Made by a program: the position numbers and the translations under genes. This document shows, in pieces, positions 40,578 through 48,718 of a DNA stretch of 64,000 nucleotides; position 1 is the stretch's first letter; every line of letters starts with the position of its first letter. Location of the stretch: the NCBI GenBank assembly GCA_964553045.1, contig CAZKJG010000001.1, positions 124,001 through 188,000 on the forward strand, written 5' to 3'. Origin of the DNA: JAWLEP01 sp964553045. GTDB lineage: Bacteria; Fermentibacterota; Fermentibacteria; Fermentibacterales; JCC-6. Below the pieces are notes generated by a model. It was not told the DNA's origin and made no database searches. It saw only the letters and a program-made list of their open reading frames with translations.

Positions 40578-41526
40578 CCGGCACGAACGTGTTCATTATC
40601 GTCCATCCCTCTCGCAGGTAGGGCTCCTTGGCCTCCTGGGGGTGGTACACCTCCATATCGAGAAGGAACCGCCTTTCGTCAACCCTGAGAATATAAGAGG
40701 TAAAGGAACCGGCGTTCAGGTAATCCGGATTTCTCCAGACGCCGGTGAGCTTCCAGCCCTCCCAGCCGCGGAAGCGGAAGGGCACCGCTTCGGTCTTCGC
40801 CCTGTCAACGGAGTCGGCCTCTGCGTCGAAGAAGAACCTCCTGGCAACCGACTCCCTCCAAGACATGGCGTCCTCGGCGCTGTCCAGGACCCTCTCGGTC
40901 TCCAGCCAGCGGATGGTGAGCATGAGCAGGCATTCCTCGCCGTCCTGCCGCTGGTACTGTATCACGCCGTCATCCGGGCGCCACATCTCGGTGCGGTAGG
41001 ACTTGGGAACGTCAACGGTGAATCCCAGCTCGCGCAGGGAGTCCATCCTGGCCGGACTGCTCATCTGCGTGTTGACGAAGCTTCCGTATACGTAGTTCCG
41101 CATGTGGCGGTTGTAGGCGGCAAGCAGCGAGTCACTGAGGGGTTGGGGAAGGTCCGCGCCTTCGGCCACCACGCCGAAGACGCTCTGACCCGTAGCCCAG
41201 ACGTTCCGTGCCGAGTAGACGGGACCCGGCCCCGACAGCTCGCCGGGCAGGTCCTCCCGGGAGGAAACCAGGAAGAGCACGGTCCTCCGCTCGCGAAGCC
41301 CACCCCGCAGCTGCTCCAGGGTGCAGGTTGAGAAGTCGAAGACCGCCTCGCGGTCCACGGTGGTCACGTACATCTGTGCCAGGGAGAGCAGATCGGGCAG
41401 GCGCTGTTCCAGGTCGGGGGAGTAGACGACCAGAACGCCCTTCAGAGAGCCGCTGGCCGGCTGGTTGCAGGCGCAGACCAGCAGGGCCGCCGCGGCCAGA
41501 CAGGCTGCTCCCCGTAGCAGCTTCAT
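40561..41526 (-). CDS. Lipoprotein of unknown function (possibly DUF4837)
   Basis: A 321-residue predicted lipoprotein with a signal peptide and lipobox LVCAC (Cys20). The mature part is mixed alpha/beta, with LGFTVDVPKSYRTEMWRPDDGVI and a C-terminal REGWTIMNTFVPD. Length and the rLGFxxxVPxxYR segment recall DUF4837 lipoproteins of Bacteroidota, but this is a loose resemblance. Its ATG overlaps the stop of the small membrane protein upstream, and its end overlaps the TPR gene. Confidence 0.6.
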   Translation of the reverse strand: MKLLRGAACLAAAALLVCACNQPASGSLKGVLVVYSPDLEQRLPDLLSLAQMYVTTVDREAVFDFSTCTLEQLRGGLRERRTVLFLVSSREDLPGELSGPGPVYSARNVWATGQSVFGVVAEGADLPQPLSDSLLAAYNRHMRNYVYGSFVNTQMSSPARMDSLRELGFTVDVPKSYRTEMWRPDDGVIQYQRQDGEECLLMLTIRWLETERVLDSAEDAMSWRESVARRFFFDAEADSVDRAKTEAVPFRFRGWEGWKLTGVWRNPDYLNAGSFTSYILRVDERRFLLDMEVYHPQEAKEPYLREGWTIMNTFVPDGEDG

Positions 41527-41891
41527 TCCCCGCCACCGCCCCTTCTGCGGGCTATCATGGTCCGTACCGACTGGAAGGCGGAAACGAATGCCGGGGCGAG
41601 CCTGATGAGGCTCTGGACGGCCATGGGGGCCTTGCCGCCCTCGGTGATCCCGCCCAGCAGGGCGCCCGCCCGGCTGGCGGTCTTGCGTATCTCCTTTCCG
41701 GACCGTTCCATCTCGGACAGGGTCGCCGATAACCTGGGGCCGGCCTCGGAGACCTCGCGGGCCAGGGTGTCCATGGTTTTCTCCAGCGTCTCCAGCGTCT
41801 TCCGAATCCTGAAGATGGCCGCTATCAGGAAGGCGAGCATCGTCCAGAAGCCCGCCACCCCCACCAGCAGCACAATGGCAGTCGCGCTCAT
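41523..41891 (-). CDS. Small membrane protein, DUF948-like
   Basis: A 122-residue protein with one N-terminal transmembrane helix (about 5-27) and a helical, heptad-rich middle (28-75, with ETLEKTMDTLAREV) resembling DUF948 or YtxH-like proteins. It ends with a hydrophobic/basic part and RRRGGGGE. Function unknown. It lies 35 bases downstream of the OmpA-fusion gene and overlaps the lipoprotein gene, pointing to an envelope-related operon. Confidence 0.6.
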   Translation of the reverse strand: MSATAIVLLVGVAGFWTMLAFLIAAIFRIRKTLETLEKTMDTLAREVSEAGPRLSATLSEMERSGKEIRKTASRAGALLGGITEGGKAPMAVQSLIRLAPAFVSAFQSVRTMIARRRGGGGE

Positions 41892-41926
41892 TATCGACCT
41901 CCGAGCCTGCTATGACAGGACCGCCG

Positions 41927-43906
41927 TCAGGCGTCCCTTCTCAGTATCACTATCTCGACCCTCCGGTTCTTCGCCCGCCCCTCCTCGGTCTGGTTGGTGG
42001 CCCTGGGTCGACGCTCGCCGAACCAGACGGCCTCTATGTCGACGTCCGTATTCTCCAGCCGGCTTCTCAGGTACTCGGCCACGTTCAAAGCCCTGTCCCT
42101 GGACAGGCCGGCATTGTAGCCGAAGGTCCCGTCGCTGTCCGCATGACCCTCCACCGAGACGTACACGCCGGGATTCCGCCTGAGCGTCTGGACCACACGG
42201 TCGAGGTCGGGTATATGGGCGTCCCTCAGCCCCACGCTGTCCACATCGAAGTAGATGGCGGCCATGGGGAGGCCCTCCTTCTCCTTTGCCACCACCATGA
42301 ACTGGAAGAGGCTGATGGGATCGGTCTCGAAATAGAGGTAGTCCAGGTCCTCGTCAACCAGCCTGCACTCCACGTCGCTCGGGATTCCGCCCCGCATCCG
42401 CGTCAGGCCGATGGTGGCGGGATCCACCCGGTTCTCGTCTATCCACAGCTTGCTGACTCGGAAGCGGAGGGTGGCCTCCAGGATATCCACGCTGTCCACC
42501 TCGCCGTATACGGTCTGCGGCTCTATCATCACCAGCTCGGCCGACTGACTGGTGACCAGCAGGTCACCGGGCCGGTCCAGGTCGGCTTCGTAGTACAGGT
42601 AGGTGTCGTCCTCTTCGAGGACGGCCGACGGCATGCGGGTCAGGGTCTCCTCCCCTACCCTGTAGAGGCGCACCAGCCGCTCCTCCAGGCCGTTGATCTC
42701 CAGCCAGGTGCGGGATACGCGGAACCTCACCGAGAGATCCCGGACGTCCCCGGCCTCCACGGTGGTGCCGACCGGGAAGTAGCCGTAGACGTTCAGGCTC
42801 TCGTCCAGATCGAGCTCCACGTTGGCCGGGACCTCTTCGAACTGGCCCACAGTGAAACGGTCATCTGTTACGTCCCGGGTGGCCCACAGGTTTACCTGGT
42901 AGACATCGGAATCGGTGTTCCATACCTTTCTGTCGGCCCCGGGCGCGATACGCCCCGCCGCTCCTCCATCACCCCATGATTCGCCGGCCAGCCGTACGCT
43001 CAGCCCCACCCGGTGCTGTCCCACGGTGGACATGAGGTCGTTGAGGGGAAGGCGGAATGCGTAGTTCAGCTCCACCGGCATCGAGCCGCTGTAGCGGGCA
43101 GTGAACCCGGCCGACACGGAGTGTGCCCTGCCCATGGCCATCATTCTGTACCCGGCCCTGACCGCCCAACTGCGCGAACTGCCCAGCCAGCGCTCCAGCC
43201 CCAGAGCCGCGTCCAGGTCGGTGTCGCCGGCCGTCTTCTCGGTGGAGTAATCCAGCTGGAGAACCGGGGTGAAGACCTCCGGATGGAACGCCGCGCCCAG
43301 CGTGAGCCGCATGGGAAGCCTGTCCTCGCTCTCCAGCCCCAGGTCGGGGCGCGTGAGGTTGTGGCCGGAGGCCGAGAGGGTGACCATGCCGCTCACGGCG
43401 GCCTGCATCCCCACGTCCACGCCTATTCCGGTGGCCTCCCTTCCGTACTGGGCGAACAGCGGGTCGTAGAAGGTGAACTCGTTGCTGGCGAAATCGCGGA
43501 ATATGTATCGGCCGGTCAGGCCTATGGAGACCGGAAGCGCCCCGGGACGGAAGGCCAGGGAGGCCAGTATGTTGCCCTGGGTGAGCTGATCCTCGGCGCC
43601 GAGGTAGTCGTAGCCGGCCCCGGCCGCCAGAAAATCTGAGAACGGCTGCAGGTACGATGCGGCTCCGTAGTGTATCTGACCGTCGTCCAGGGCGGGGTAG
43701 AGGTTGGTGTACTCCGCCGAGATCAGTATGCGGCCGCAGCGTACGAGGCCGGCGGGGTTGAACCAGTGACCCCAGCCGTCATCGCTTATGGGGTCGAAGG
43801 CTCCGGCCATGCCCATGGCGCGTGCCCCGGGGTCGGTATAGGTGGAGGCCGCCGCCAGTCCGGCCAGAAGCGCGACGCACAGGGAAAGGGCTACCTTGCC
43901 ACGCAT
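41927..43906 (-). CDS. Outer-membrane barrel / PGF-pre-PGF / OmpA fusion protein
   Basis: A 659-residue exported protein with three parts. (1) Signal peptide (1-20), then a predicted barrel (about 20-320) beginning DPGARAMGMAGAF and GWGHWFNPAGL, a start typical of PorV/UPF0164-like outer-membrane proteins. (2) Two similar segments (about 340-540), each with a VRFRVSRTWLE- or LRFRVSKLWID-like strand and ending in an Ig-like YLYYEAD or YLYFETD strand, resembling PGF-pre-PGF domains. (3) A C-terminal OmpA domain (about 545-659) with IYFDVDSVGL, VEGHADSDGTFGYN, LSRDRALNVAEYL and GRAKNRRVEI that binds peptidoglycan. It would tie the outer membrane to the wall. ATG 43906 lies inside the end of the protease gene. 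Confidence 0.78.
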   Translation of the reverse strand: MRGKVALSLCVALLAGLAAASTYTDPGARAMGMAGAFDPISDDGWGHWFNPAGLVRCGRILISAEYTNLYPALDDGQIHYGAASYLQPFSDFLAAGAGYDYLGAEDQLTQGNILASLAFRPGALPVSIGLTGRYIFRDFASNEFTFYDPLFAQYGREATGIGVDVGMQAAVSGMVTLSASGHNLTRPDLGLESEDRLPMRLTLGAAFHPEVFTPVLQLDYSTEKTAGDTDLDAALGLERWLGSSRSWAVRAGYRMMAMGRAHSVSAGFTARYSGSMPVELNYAFRLPLNDLMSTVGQHRVGLSVRLAGESWGDGGAAGRIAPGADRKVWNTDSDVYQVNLWATRDVTDDRFTVGQFEEVPANVELDLDESLNVYGYFPVGTTVEAGDVRDLSVRFRVSRTWLEINGLEERLVRLYRVGEETLTRMPSAVLEEDDTYLYYEADLDRPGDLLVTSQSAELVMIEPQTVYGEVDSVDILEATLRFRVSKLWIDENRVDPATIGLTRMRGGIPSDVECRLVDEDLDYLYFETDPISLFQFMVVAKEKEGLPMAAIYFDVDSVGLRDAHIPDLDRVVQTLRRNPGVYVSVEGHADSDGTFGYNAGLSRDRALNVAEYLRSRLENTDVDIEAVWFGERRPRATNQTEEGRAKNRRVEIVILRRDA

Positions 43907-46900
43907 ACCAGTCCGCTCACGCTCCTCCCCCCCGCCTCTGCGTAGTAGACGTACAGGCCTCCGGAAATCTCTTCGCCGCTGTCGTCGGTTCCATCCCAGA
44001 AGGGCTCGGTGCCCGAAACTTCCCTCAGCGGAACGCCCTCGAGGTCGAATATCCTCACGGTTATCCTGCGGCCCTCCATGGCCGGCCAAACGAACCAGGC
44101 CACATCGTTTATGCCATCGGCGTTGGGGGTGAACGGGCTGGGAATCACCTTCATCCCCTCACCCACGTCGTAGAGCAGGTCGAAGTCCAGGACAACGGTG
44201 GAGTCGGTCACCACCATGGCCGTGTCACGAGCTGTCTGATAGCCCTCCAGGGTCACGGTGACCGGTACCGGGCCCACGGGCAGGTCGGGCAGCGTGTACT
44301 GGCCATCTGGCCCCGTGTACTCGGTCAGACCCAGGTCCTCCACGGCAACGGCGGCGTCGGGTATCAGCCTGCCGGTGTAGACGTCGCTGACCGTTCCCGT
44401 CAGCGCACCGCTCGGTCCCTGCGGGGTGGCACTGGCCATGTTGCTCAGCGGGCTCTCGCCGTAGGGGTTCTCGTAGATGCCGGTGGCCCAGTAGTAGTAG
44501 GTTACCCCGTTGCTCACCAGGGAGTCGGTGTAGGTGCTGTCGGTGGCGGGCAGCTCGGCTATCGGGTCTGTCTCCGGCCCCACCGGGGTGGTGCTGCGGT
44601 AGAGCCTGTACTGAACCAGGCCCTTCGGTCCACGTTGCCCCAGACTTCCGCCCCCGTGGAGAAGCCCCGGCCCCGGGCGCCTTCCGGCATGGGGCGGCTG
44701 GGGCGGAGACCAGGAGAGAGGTACGAAACCGTCGTGGCCGCTCTCGGCCTGCAGGTCCGAGGGAGGTGCCAGCTCGCCGGTCACGTCGAACGGGCCGTAG
44801 ACCGAGACGTTGTCGGTCTCGTCGGATTCCTCCACCTGGCCGTCGGCGTCGGCCACAGCCACCACGTACCTGGTTCCCAGGTCGAAGTAGGTGAAGGTGT
44901 ACGGGACCACGGCCGCCCAGCTCTCCGAGCCCTCCAGCAGGGGCACCGACACCGAGTCCATTAGGACAGCGTCACCCAGGCTGTCGGGGTATTCCGCCAG
45001 GTAGACGTCCAGCTCGCTGGGCGAGGCCGGTCCGGTGCCCTGGTTGGATACAACGAAGCTCATCTCCAACCTCTGCCCCACACCGAAGGGCGGAGGCTCG
45101 GAGGGGCTGGCCTGGCTTACTGTGAGGTTCGGGTACTCCAGTATCACCGTGAAGGGCTCGATGTACTCCGGCAAATCCCTGTTGGCCGCGATCGCGTGGT
45201 AGGCCAGGTCGAAGGTATCGGGGACCCCCGGAGTCTGCAGGGTGCATACGCGCTCCCGGGTCTCCCGACCAGCGTAGACGATGTTGTCCATGAAGACCGG
45301 GGCGTCCATGCGGCCGGCGGAGAAGCCCTCGGGGGATTCCAGCCACATGGAGGCTCCGGCCATCACATAGCCTCCGGAGTTGCGGATCATCAGCGGCAGC
45401 TCCAGCTGCGACGACGGAGCGGCTATGATGGTGGTGTCGGGCCGGGGCACCGAGTCCACCAGTATGGAGATCGCCGGATCCCCGAAGACGCTGTAGGCCA
45501 CCAGGGAGTAGACCTCCTCCTCGGCCGGGTTGCCGGGGTCAGCCCATGATGAGGGTACCGCCCGGACGTGCCAGACCCCGTTCTGCGGATCCTCCACCAC
45601 CACTCTCTCCAGGGGGCTCTCGGCCGATACACCGGAGGGCAGCAGATGGGTATGGACATCGCCCGTGGGCGACTCCACCTCCAGGTCGAGGTCCACTCTC
45701 ACCGCTACGTCGCCGGGCACGGCCTCCCCAGGGACGTCGCAGTAGGCCATGGCTACCGATATCCACTCCGCGCCCGAGGGAACGTAGAACGTCCAGTCCT
45801 CGGCGGACTGGCCCTCCTCGGCTGTGTCGTAAACCCACAGGACCCGGTCTACCTCCTCGGAGAAGTAGCTTCCGGTGAGATGGACTGGGTCCAGGAGGCC
45901 GTAGCCCGCGGCCACCGTGGCGTAGCCCGACAGTGGATCACCTGTGTTGGCCTTCAGGGGAATGGCGCTTCCGGCGGCCAGGGCCATCAGGTCCTCGGGG
46001 TGCACGAGGTCTCCGTACTTCTGCCTGCACAGCGAAAGGGCCCCGCTCACCAGGGCGGCGGCCATGCTGGTGCCCGCCCGCCGGGTGTAGCTGTCCTCCC
46101 CCGGCCAGCGGTCATCGGGGTCGTCCAGCCATTGCCCTCCGAGACGGGCGTTGGTGGTGACCACCCCCCGGGCCATGGAGTCGGCGGTGAAGGACCCGCC
46201 GGGAGCCAGTATCCAGGGGGCCAGCCGGGCGGCGCCCTGGGTGGGTCCCCGGGAGCTGTACGGGGCCACCATTCCCACCCCCGAGGTGTCGGGAACGAAG
46301 GTCACCGCTCCCACGCTGAAGACGTTTTTGGCCGCGGCGGGCGACATCACCGGCCCGGACGCGCCGCTGTTGCCGGCGGCGCAGACCAGGGTCAGGCCGC
46401 TGTCGGCGGCGGCGTCGGCGTACTCGCAGAACAGGTCGTACCCCGATGGCTCGGCACCCCAGGAGTTGTTTGCGGCGAAGCAGCCGCTGTCGTAGAGGTC
46501 CATCATGGCCTCGTAGAACTGCGCCGGCGTGGGACTTTCCGGCCGGCCGATGACGTAGATGTCGGCCTGCCTGCCCATGCCGGCGCCGTCGTACACGCAA
46601 TCCAGCTCCACCTGCCCGCGGGAGGCGATGGCGCCGCAGACAGCGGTTCCGTGGCCGCTGCTGTCCGGGGGGCCGGCCACCACAGCGGGCTGCAGGTCCG
46701 GATGCTCCGACCAGACGCCGGTGTCGTACACGCCCACCCGGGTGCCCGCTCCACCGTAGTAGTTCCAGATCCAGCGGCAGCTGAGCATCTCACGGCTGTC
46801 ATCGGGCTCCTGCAGGGCCAGGTCCTCCGCGGGACGGGCCGTCTCCCACTCCGCCCGGAGCACCCCCGGCCCGGAGGCCAGCGACGGAGCCTCCGCCGCC

Positions 46901-47430
46901 GAGCACGCCACCCTGCACCAGCCCCCGGGCAGGGGCTGCGAGCCCGCGGGTGGCTCGGCGCCGGGGCCCATCTGCAGGTCCACCCAGCCCGTCCACCCGG
47001 GGGGCGGGATGCTGGACGGCAGCCGGGCGTTCCAGGCCTCGACCGACCGCGCGAATCCCGACGAGGCCAGGCCGGATATGTCAGGCTCGTCCTCCAGTAC
47101 CGCTACAAAGGCCTCGGGGGAGGGCGCGTAGCCGGTGGGCCAGAGGCCGCACTCCAGCAGCCGCGCCAGGTCTGAGGGGGTTAGGGGGCGCCACACTGTC
47201 ACCAGGACAAGGTCGCCGGCCGACGCCCCGGCCAGGCCCGACGTCCCCTCCCAGGGTCCGGAGGACAGGGAGAGGGGCACGTAGCCGGCCTCCATCCCTT
47301 CCAGCTCCTCCAGACGCGCGGCGGTGCCCAGGCCTGTCATCCGCTGCAGGTGGTGCTGCGGGGACCTTCGTGTGGTGGGGTGCTCCGCGGTGAAGGCAGC
47401 GATGGCAATAAGCAACACATTAAGCAGCAT
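43891..47430 (-). CDS. Secreted multidomain subtilase (S8)
   Basis: A 1179-residue exported serine protease. Signal peptide 1-14. The S8 domain (about 225-520) has the full triad: Asp236 in YDTGVWSEHPDL, His260 in SSGHGTAV, Ser455 in RAGTSMAAALVSG, and oxyanion Asn354 in AAGNSG. A proprotein-convertase-like beta domain follows, then a CARDB-like domain (about 750-870), an FnIII-like section, a carboxypeptidase-regulatory-like domain (about 1010-1085) and a C-terminal FlgD-Ig/CHU_C-type region (NADGINDVAWFV, FDLEGVPLREV, GLYVYYAEAGGRSVSG). Such C-termini often carry export or anchoring signals in FCB bacteria. It is followed directly by the barrel/OmpA gene. Confidence 0.85.
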   Translation of the reverse strand: MLLNVLLIAIAAFTAEHPTTRRSPQHHLQRMTGLGTAARLEELEGMEAGYVPLSLSSGPWEGTSGLAGASAGDLVLVTVWRPLTPSDLARLLECGLWPTGYAPSPEAFVAVLEDEPDISGLASSGFARSVEAWNARLPSSIPPPGWTGWVDLQMGPGAEPPAGSQPLPGGWCRVACSAAEAPSLASGPGVLRAEWETARPAEDLALQEPDDSREMLSCRWIWNYYGGAGTRVGVYDTGVWSEHPDLQPAVVAGPPDSSGHGTAVCGAIASRGQVELDCVYDGAGMGRQADIYVIGRPESPTPAQFYEAMMDLYDSGCFAANNSWGAEPSGYDLFCEYADAAADSGLTLVCAAGNSGASGPVMSPAAAKNVFSVGAVTFVPDTSGVGMVAPYSSRGPTQGAARLAPWILAPGGSFTADSMARGVVTTNARLGGQWLDDPDDRWPGEDSYTRRAGTSMAAALVSGALSLCRQKYGDLVHPEDLMALAAGSAIPLKANTGDPLSGYATVAAGYGLLDPVHLTGSYFSEEVDRVLWVYDTAEEGQSAEDWTFYVPSGAEWISVAMAYCDVPGEAVPGDVAVRVDLDLEVESPTGDVHTHLLPSGVSAESPLERVVVEDPQNGVWHVRAVPSSWADPGNPAEEEVYSLVAYSVFGDPAISILVDSVPRPDTTIIAAPSSQLELPLMIRNSGGYVMAGASMWLESPEGFSAGRMDAPVFMDNIVYAGRETRERVCTLQTPGVPDTFDLAYHAIAANRDLPEYIEPFTVILEYPNLTVSQASPSEPPPFGVGQRLEMSFVVSNQGTGPASPSELDVYLAEYPDSLGDAVLMDSVSVPLLEGSESWAAVVPYTFTYFDLGTRYVVAVADADGQVEESDETDNVSVYGPFDVTGELAPPSDLQAESGHDGFVPLSWSPPQPPHAGRRPGPGLLHGGGSLGQRGPKGLVQYRLYRSTTPVGPETDPIAELPATDSTYTDSLVSNGVTYYYWATGIYENPYGESPLSNMASATPQGPSGALTGTVSDVYTGRLIPDAAVAVEDLGLTEYTGPDGQYTLPDLPVGPVPVTVTLEGYQTARDTAMVVTDSTVVLDFDLLYDVGEGMKVIPSPFTPNADGINDVAWFVWPAMEGRRITVRIFDLEGVPLREVSGTEPFWDGTDDSGEEISGGLYVYYAEAGGRSVSGLVCVAR

Positions 47431-47451
47431 GAAGTCCCCTTTGCTTCATCC

Positions 47452-47481
47452 AGAATACTACTGCGGAAAGAGGACCGTCAA
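47452..47481 (-). promoter_or_regulatory. Candidate promoter of the subtilase gene
   Basis: Minus strand -35 TTGACG (47476-47481), 18-bp spacer, -10 TATTCT (47452-47457), 21 bases before the ATG, with AAGGGGA as Shine-Dalgarno. It starts right after the folD stop, so the envelope operon is probably read from here. Confidence 0.6.
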
Positions 47482-47485
47482 GCAA

Positions 47486-48334
47486 TCAGAGGCCGCTTCT
47501 GAAGCGCATCCTCCTGGCCTTCAGGGTGTTCTTCAGCAGAAAGGCTATGGTCAGCGGACCCACCCCGCCGGGGACCGGTGTTATGGCCGCGGCCAGGGGC
47601 TCGACGGCATCGTAGTCCACGTCGCCCGCGAGCCCGTCATCTGTGCGGCTTATGCCCACGTCCACCACCACGACTCCCTTCCGTACGTGGTCCGGCCCGA
47701 TGATGCCGGGCACGCCCACTGCCGACACCAGAAGGTCGGCCCGAGAGGTCAGGCCGGGCAGGTCGCGGGTGCGGGAGTGGGCAAGGGTGACCGTTGCGTT
47801 TGCGGCCAGCAGCATGGCCGCCAGCGGCTTGCCGACTATATCGCTCCTGCCCACGATTACCGCCCGCATCCCCTCCGGGTCTATCTCCTCCCGTTCCAGC
47901 AGGGCCATCACCCCGGACGGCGTGCAGGGGAAGAGGCCGTCCTCTCCCCGCCAGAGCCGCCCCACGTTCCGGGGGTGAAAGCCGTCAACGTCCTTTGCCG
48001 GCAGAACGGCGGACGCCACCTCGGAGGCTGAGAGATGCCCGGGCAGCGGAAGCTGTACGAGCAGTCCGTCCACCGAGTCATCGCTGTTCAGCTCGTCTAT
48101 GCGCGACATGAGCCGCTCTCTGGAGGTGTCGGACGGCATGCGCACAACCGTGCTCCGCACACCCGCCTTGCGGCAGGCCTTCTCCTTGTAGGAAACGTAG
48201 ACCTTGCTGGCCTCGTCCTCGCCCACCAGGATCACGGCCAACCCGGGGGGCGGTCCCTCCAAGGCGTCCACCTCTGCGGCCACCCGGCGACGGACGCTCC
48301 TGGCCAGCTTCCTGCCGGAGAGGACCCTGGCCAC
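47486..48334 (-). CDS. folD: Methylenetetrahydrofolate dehydrogenase/cyclohydrolase FolD
   Basis: Bifunctional one-carbon enzyme of 282 residues. Motifs: VGEDEASKVYVSYKEKACRKAG (catalytic Tyr and Lys of the YxxxK), VQLPLPGHL, KDVDGFHPRNVGRL, PCTPSGVMALL and VGRSDIVGKPLAAML of the NADP-binding domain, and PVPGGVGPLTIAFLLKNT. All are typical. Start codon is GTG 48334. It is two bases after rplU, an uncommon neighbour; rpmA usually occupies that slot. Formyl-THF from this pathway feeds purine synthesis, and pur genes lie in the same operon. Confidence 0.95.
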   Translation of the reverse strand: MARVLSGRKLARSVRRRVAAEVDALEGPPPGLAVILVGEDEASKVYVSYKEKACRKAGVRSTVVRMPSDTSRERLMSRIDELNSDDSVDGLLVQLPLPGHLSASEVASAVLPAKDVDGFHPRNVGRLWRGEDGLFPCTPSGVMALLEREEIDPEGMRAVIVGRSDIVGKPLAAMLLAANATVTLAHSRTRDLPGLTSRADLLVSAVGVPGIIGPDHVRKGVVVVDVGISRTDDGLAGDVDYDAVEPLAAAITPVPGGVGPLTIAFLLKNTLKARRMRFRSGL

Positions 48335-48336
48335 GC

Positions 48337-48660
48337 CTACTCGCCCTTGCCCTGGATCTCGAGCACCTCTACGAAGCTGTAGTCCTGCCGGTGGCCGGTG
48401 AGCTTCTCGCTGCCCTTGCGGCGCTTCCGCTTGTAGACCCTTATCTTGGGCCCCCGGTCGTGGCTGATCACCTTGAGCCTGACCGTGGCGCCGTCAACCA
48501 GCGGCTTGCCCACCTGCACGTCTTCTCCGTCCGAGACGAGCAGTACCCTGCCCACGCTGAGCTCTCCGCCCTCCTCGGTTTCCAGCCGGGGAATGGAGAG
48601 CTTCATTCCCGGCTCCACCTTGAACTGCATTCCGCCCGTTTCCATCACTGCGTACATCAT
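48337..48660 (-). CDS. rplU: 50S ribosomal protein L21
   Basis: L21 of 107 residues: YAVMETGGMQFKVEPG at the start, LVSDGEDVQVGKPLVDGATV in the middle, and the RNA-binding KIRVYKRKRRKGSEKLTGHRQ segment. The start has two adjacent ATGs (48660, 48657), with GGAGGA before the first. rng-rplU is a common pair, but the usual next gene rpmA (L27) is replaced by folD. Confidence 0.95.
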   Translation of the reverse strand: MMYAVMETGGMQFKVEPGMKLSIPRLETEEGGELSVGRVLLVSDGEDVQVGKPLVDGATVRLKVISHDRGPKIRVYKRKRRKGSEKLTGHRQDYSFVEVLEIQGKGE

Positions 48661-48681
48661 GTCCTCCCATGCGCGACTCCG

Positions 48682-48698
48682 CCCGGCCCTCGGCCGGG
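48682..48698 (-). other. Hairpin in the rng-rplU interval
   Basis: A perfect 7-bp stem CCCGGCC/GGCCGGG with loop GAG in the 58-bp space between rng and rplU. No T-run follows, so it is not an intrinsic terminator; it may be an L21 leader element or an RNA-processing site. Confidence 0.45.
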
Positions 48699-48718
48699 TC
48701 GGGGTTGTTGCGTTTCTG

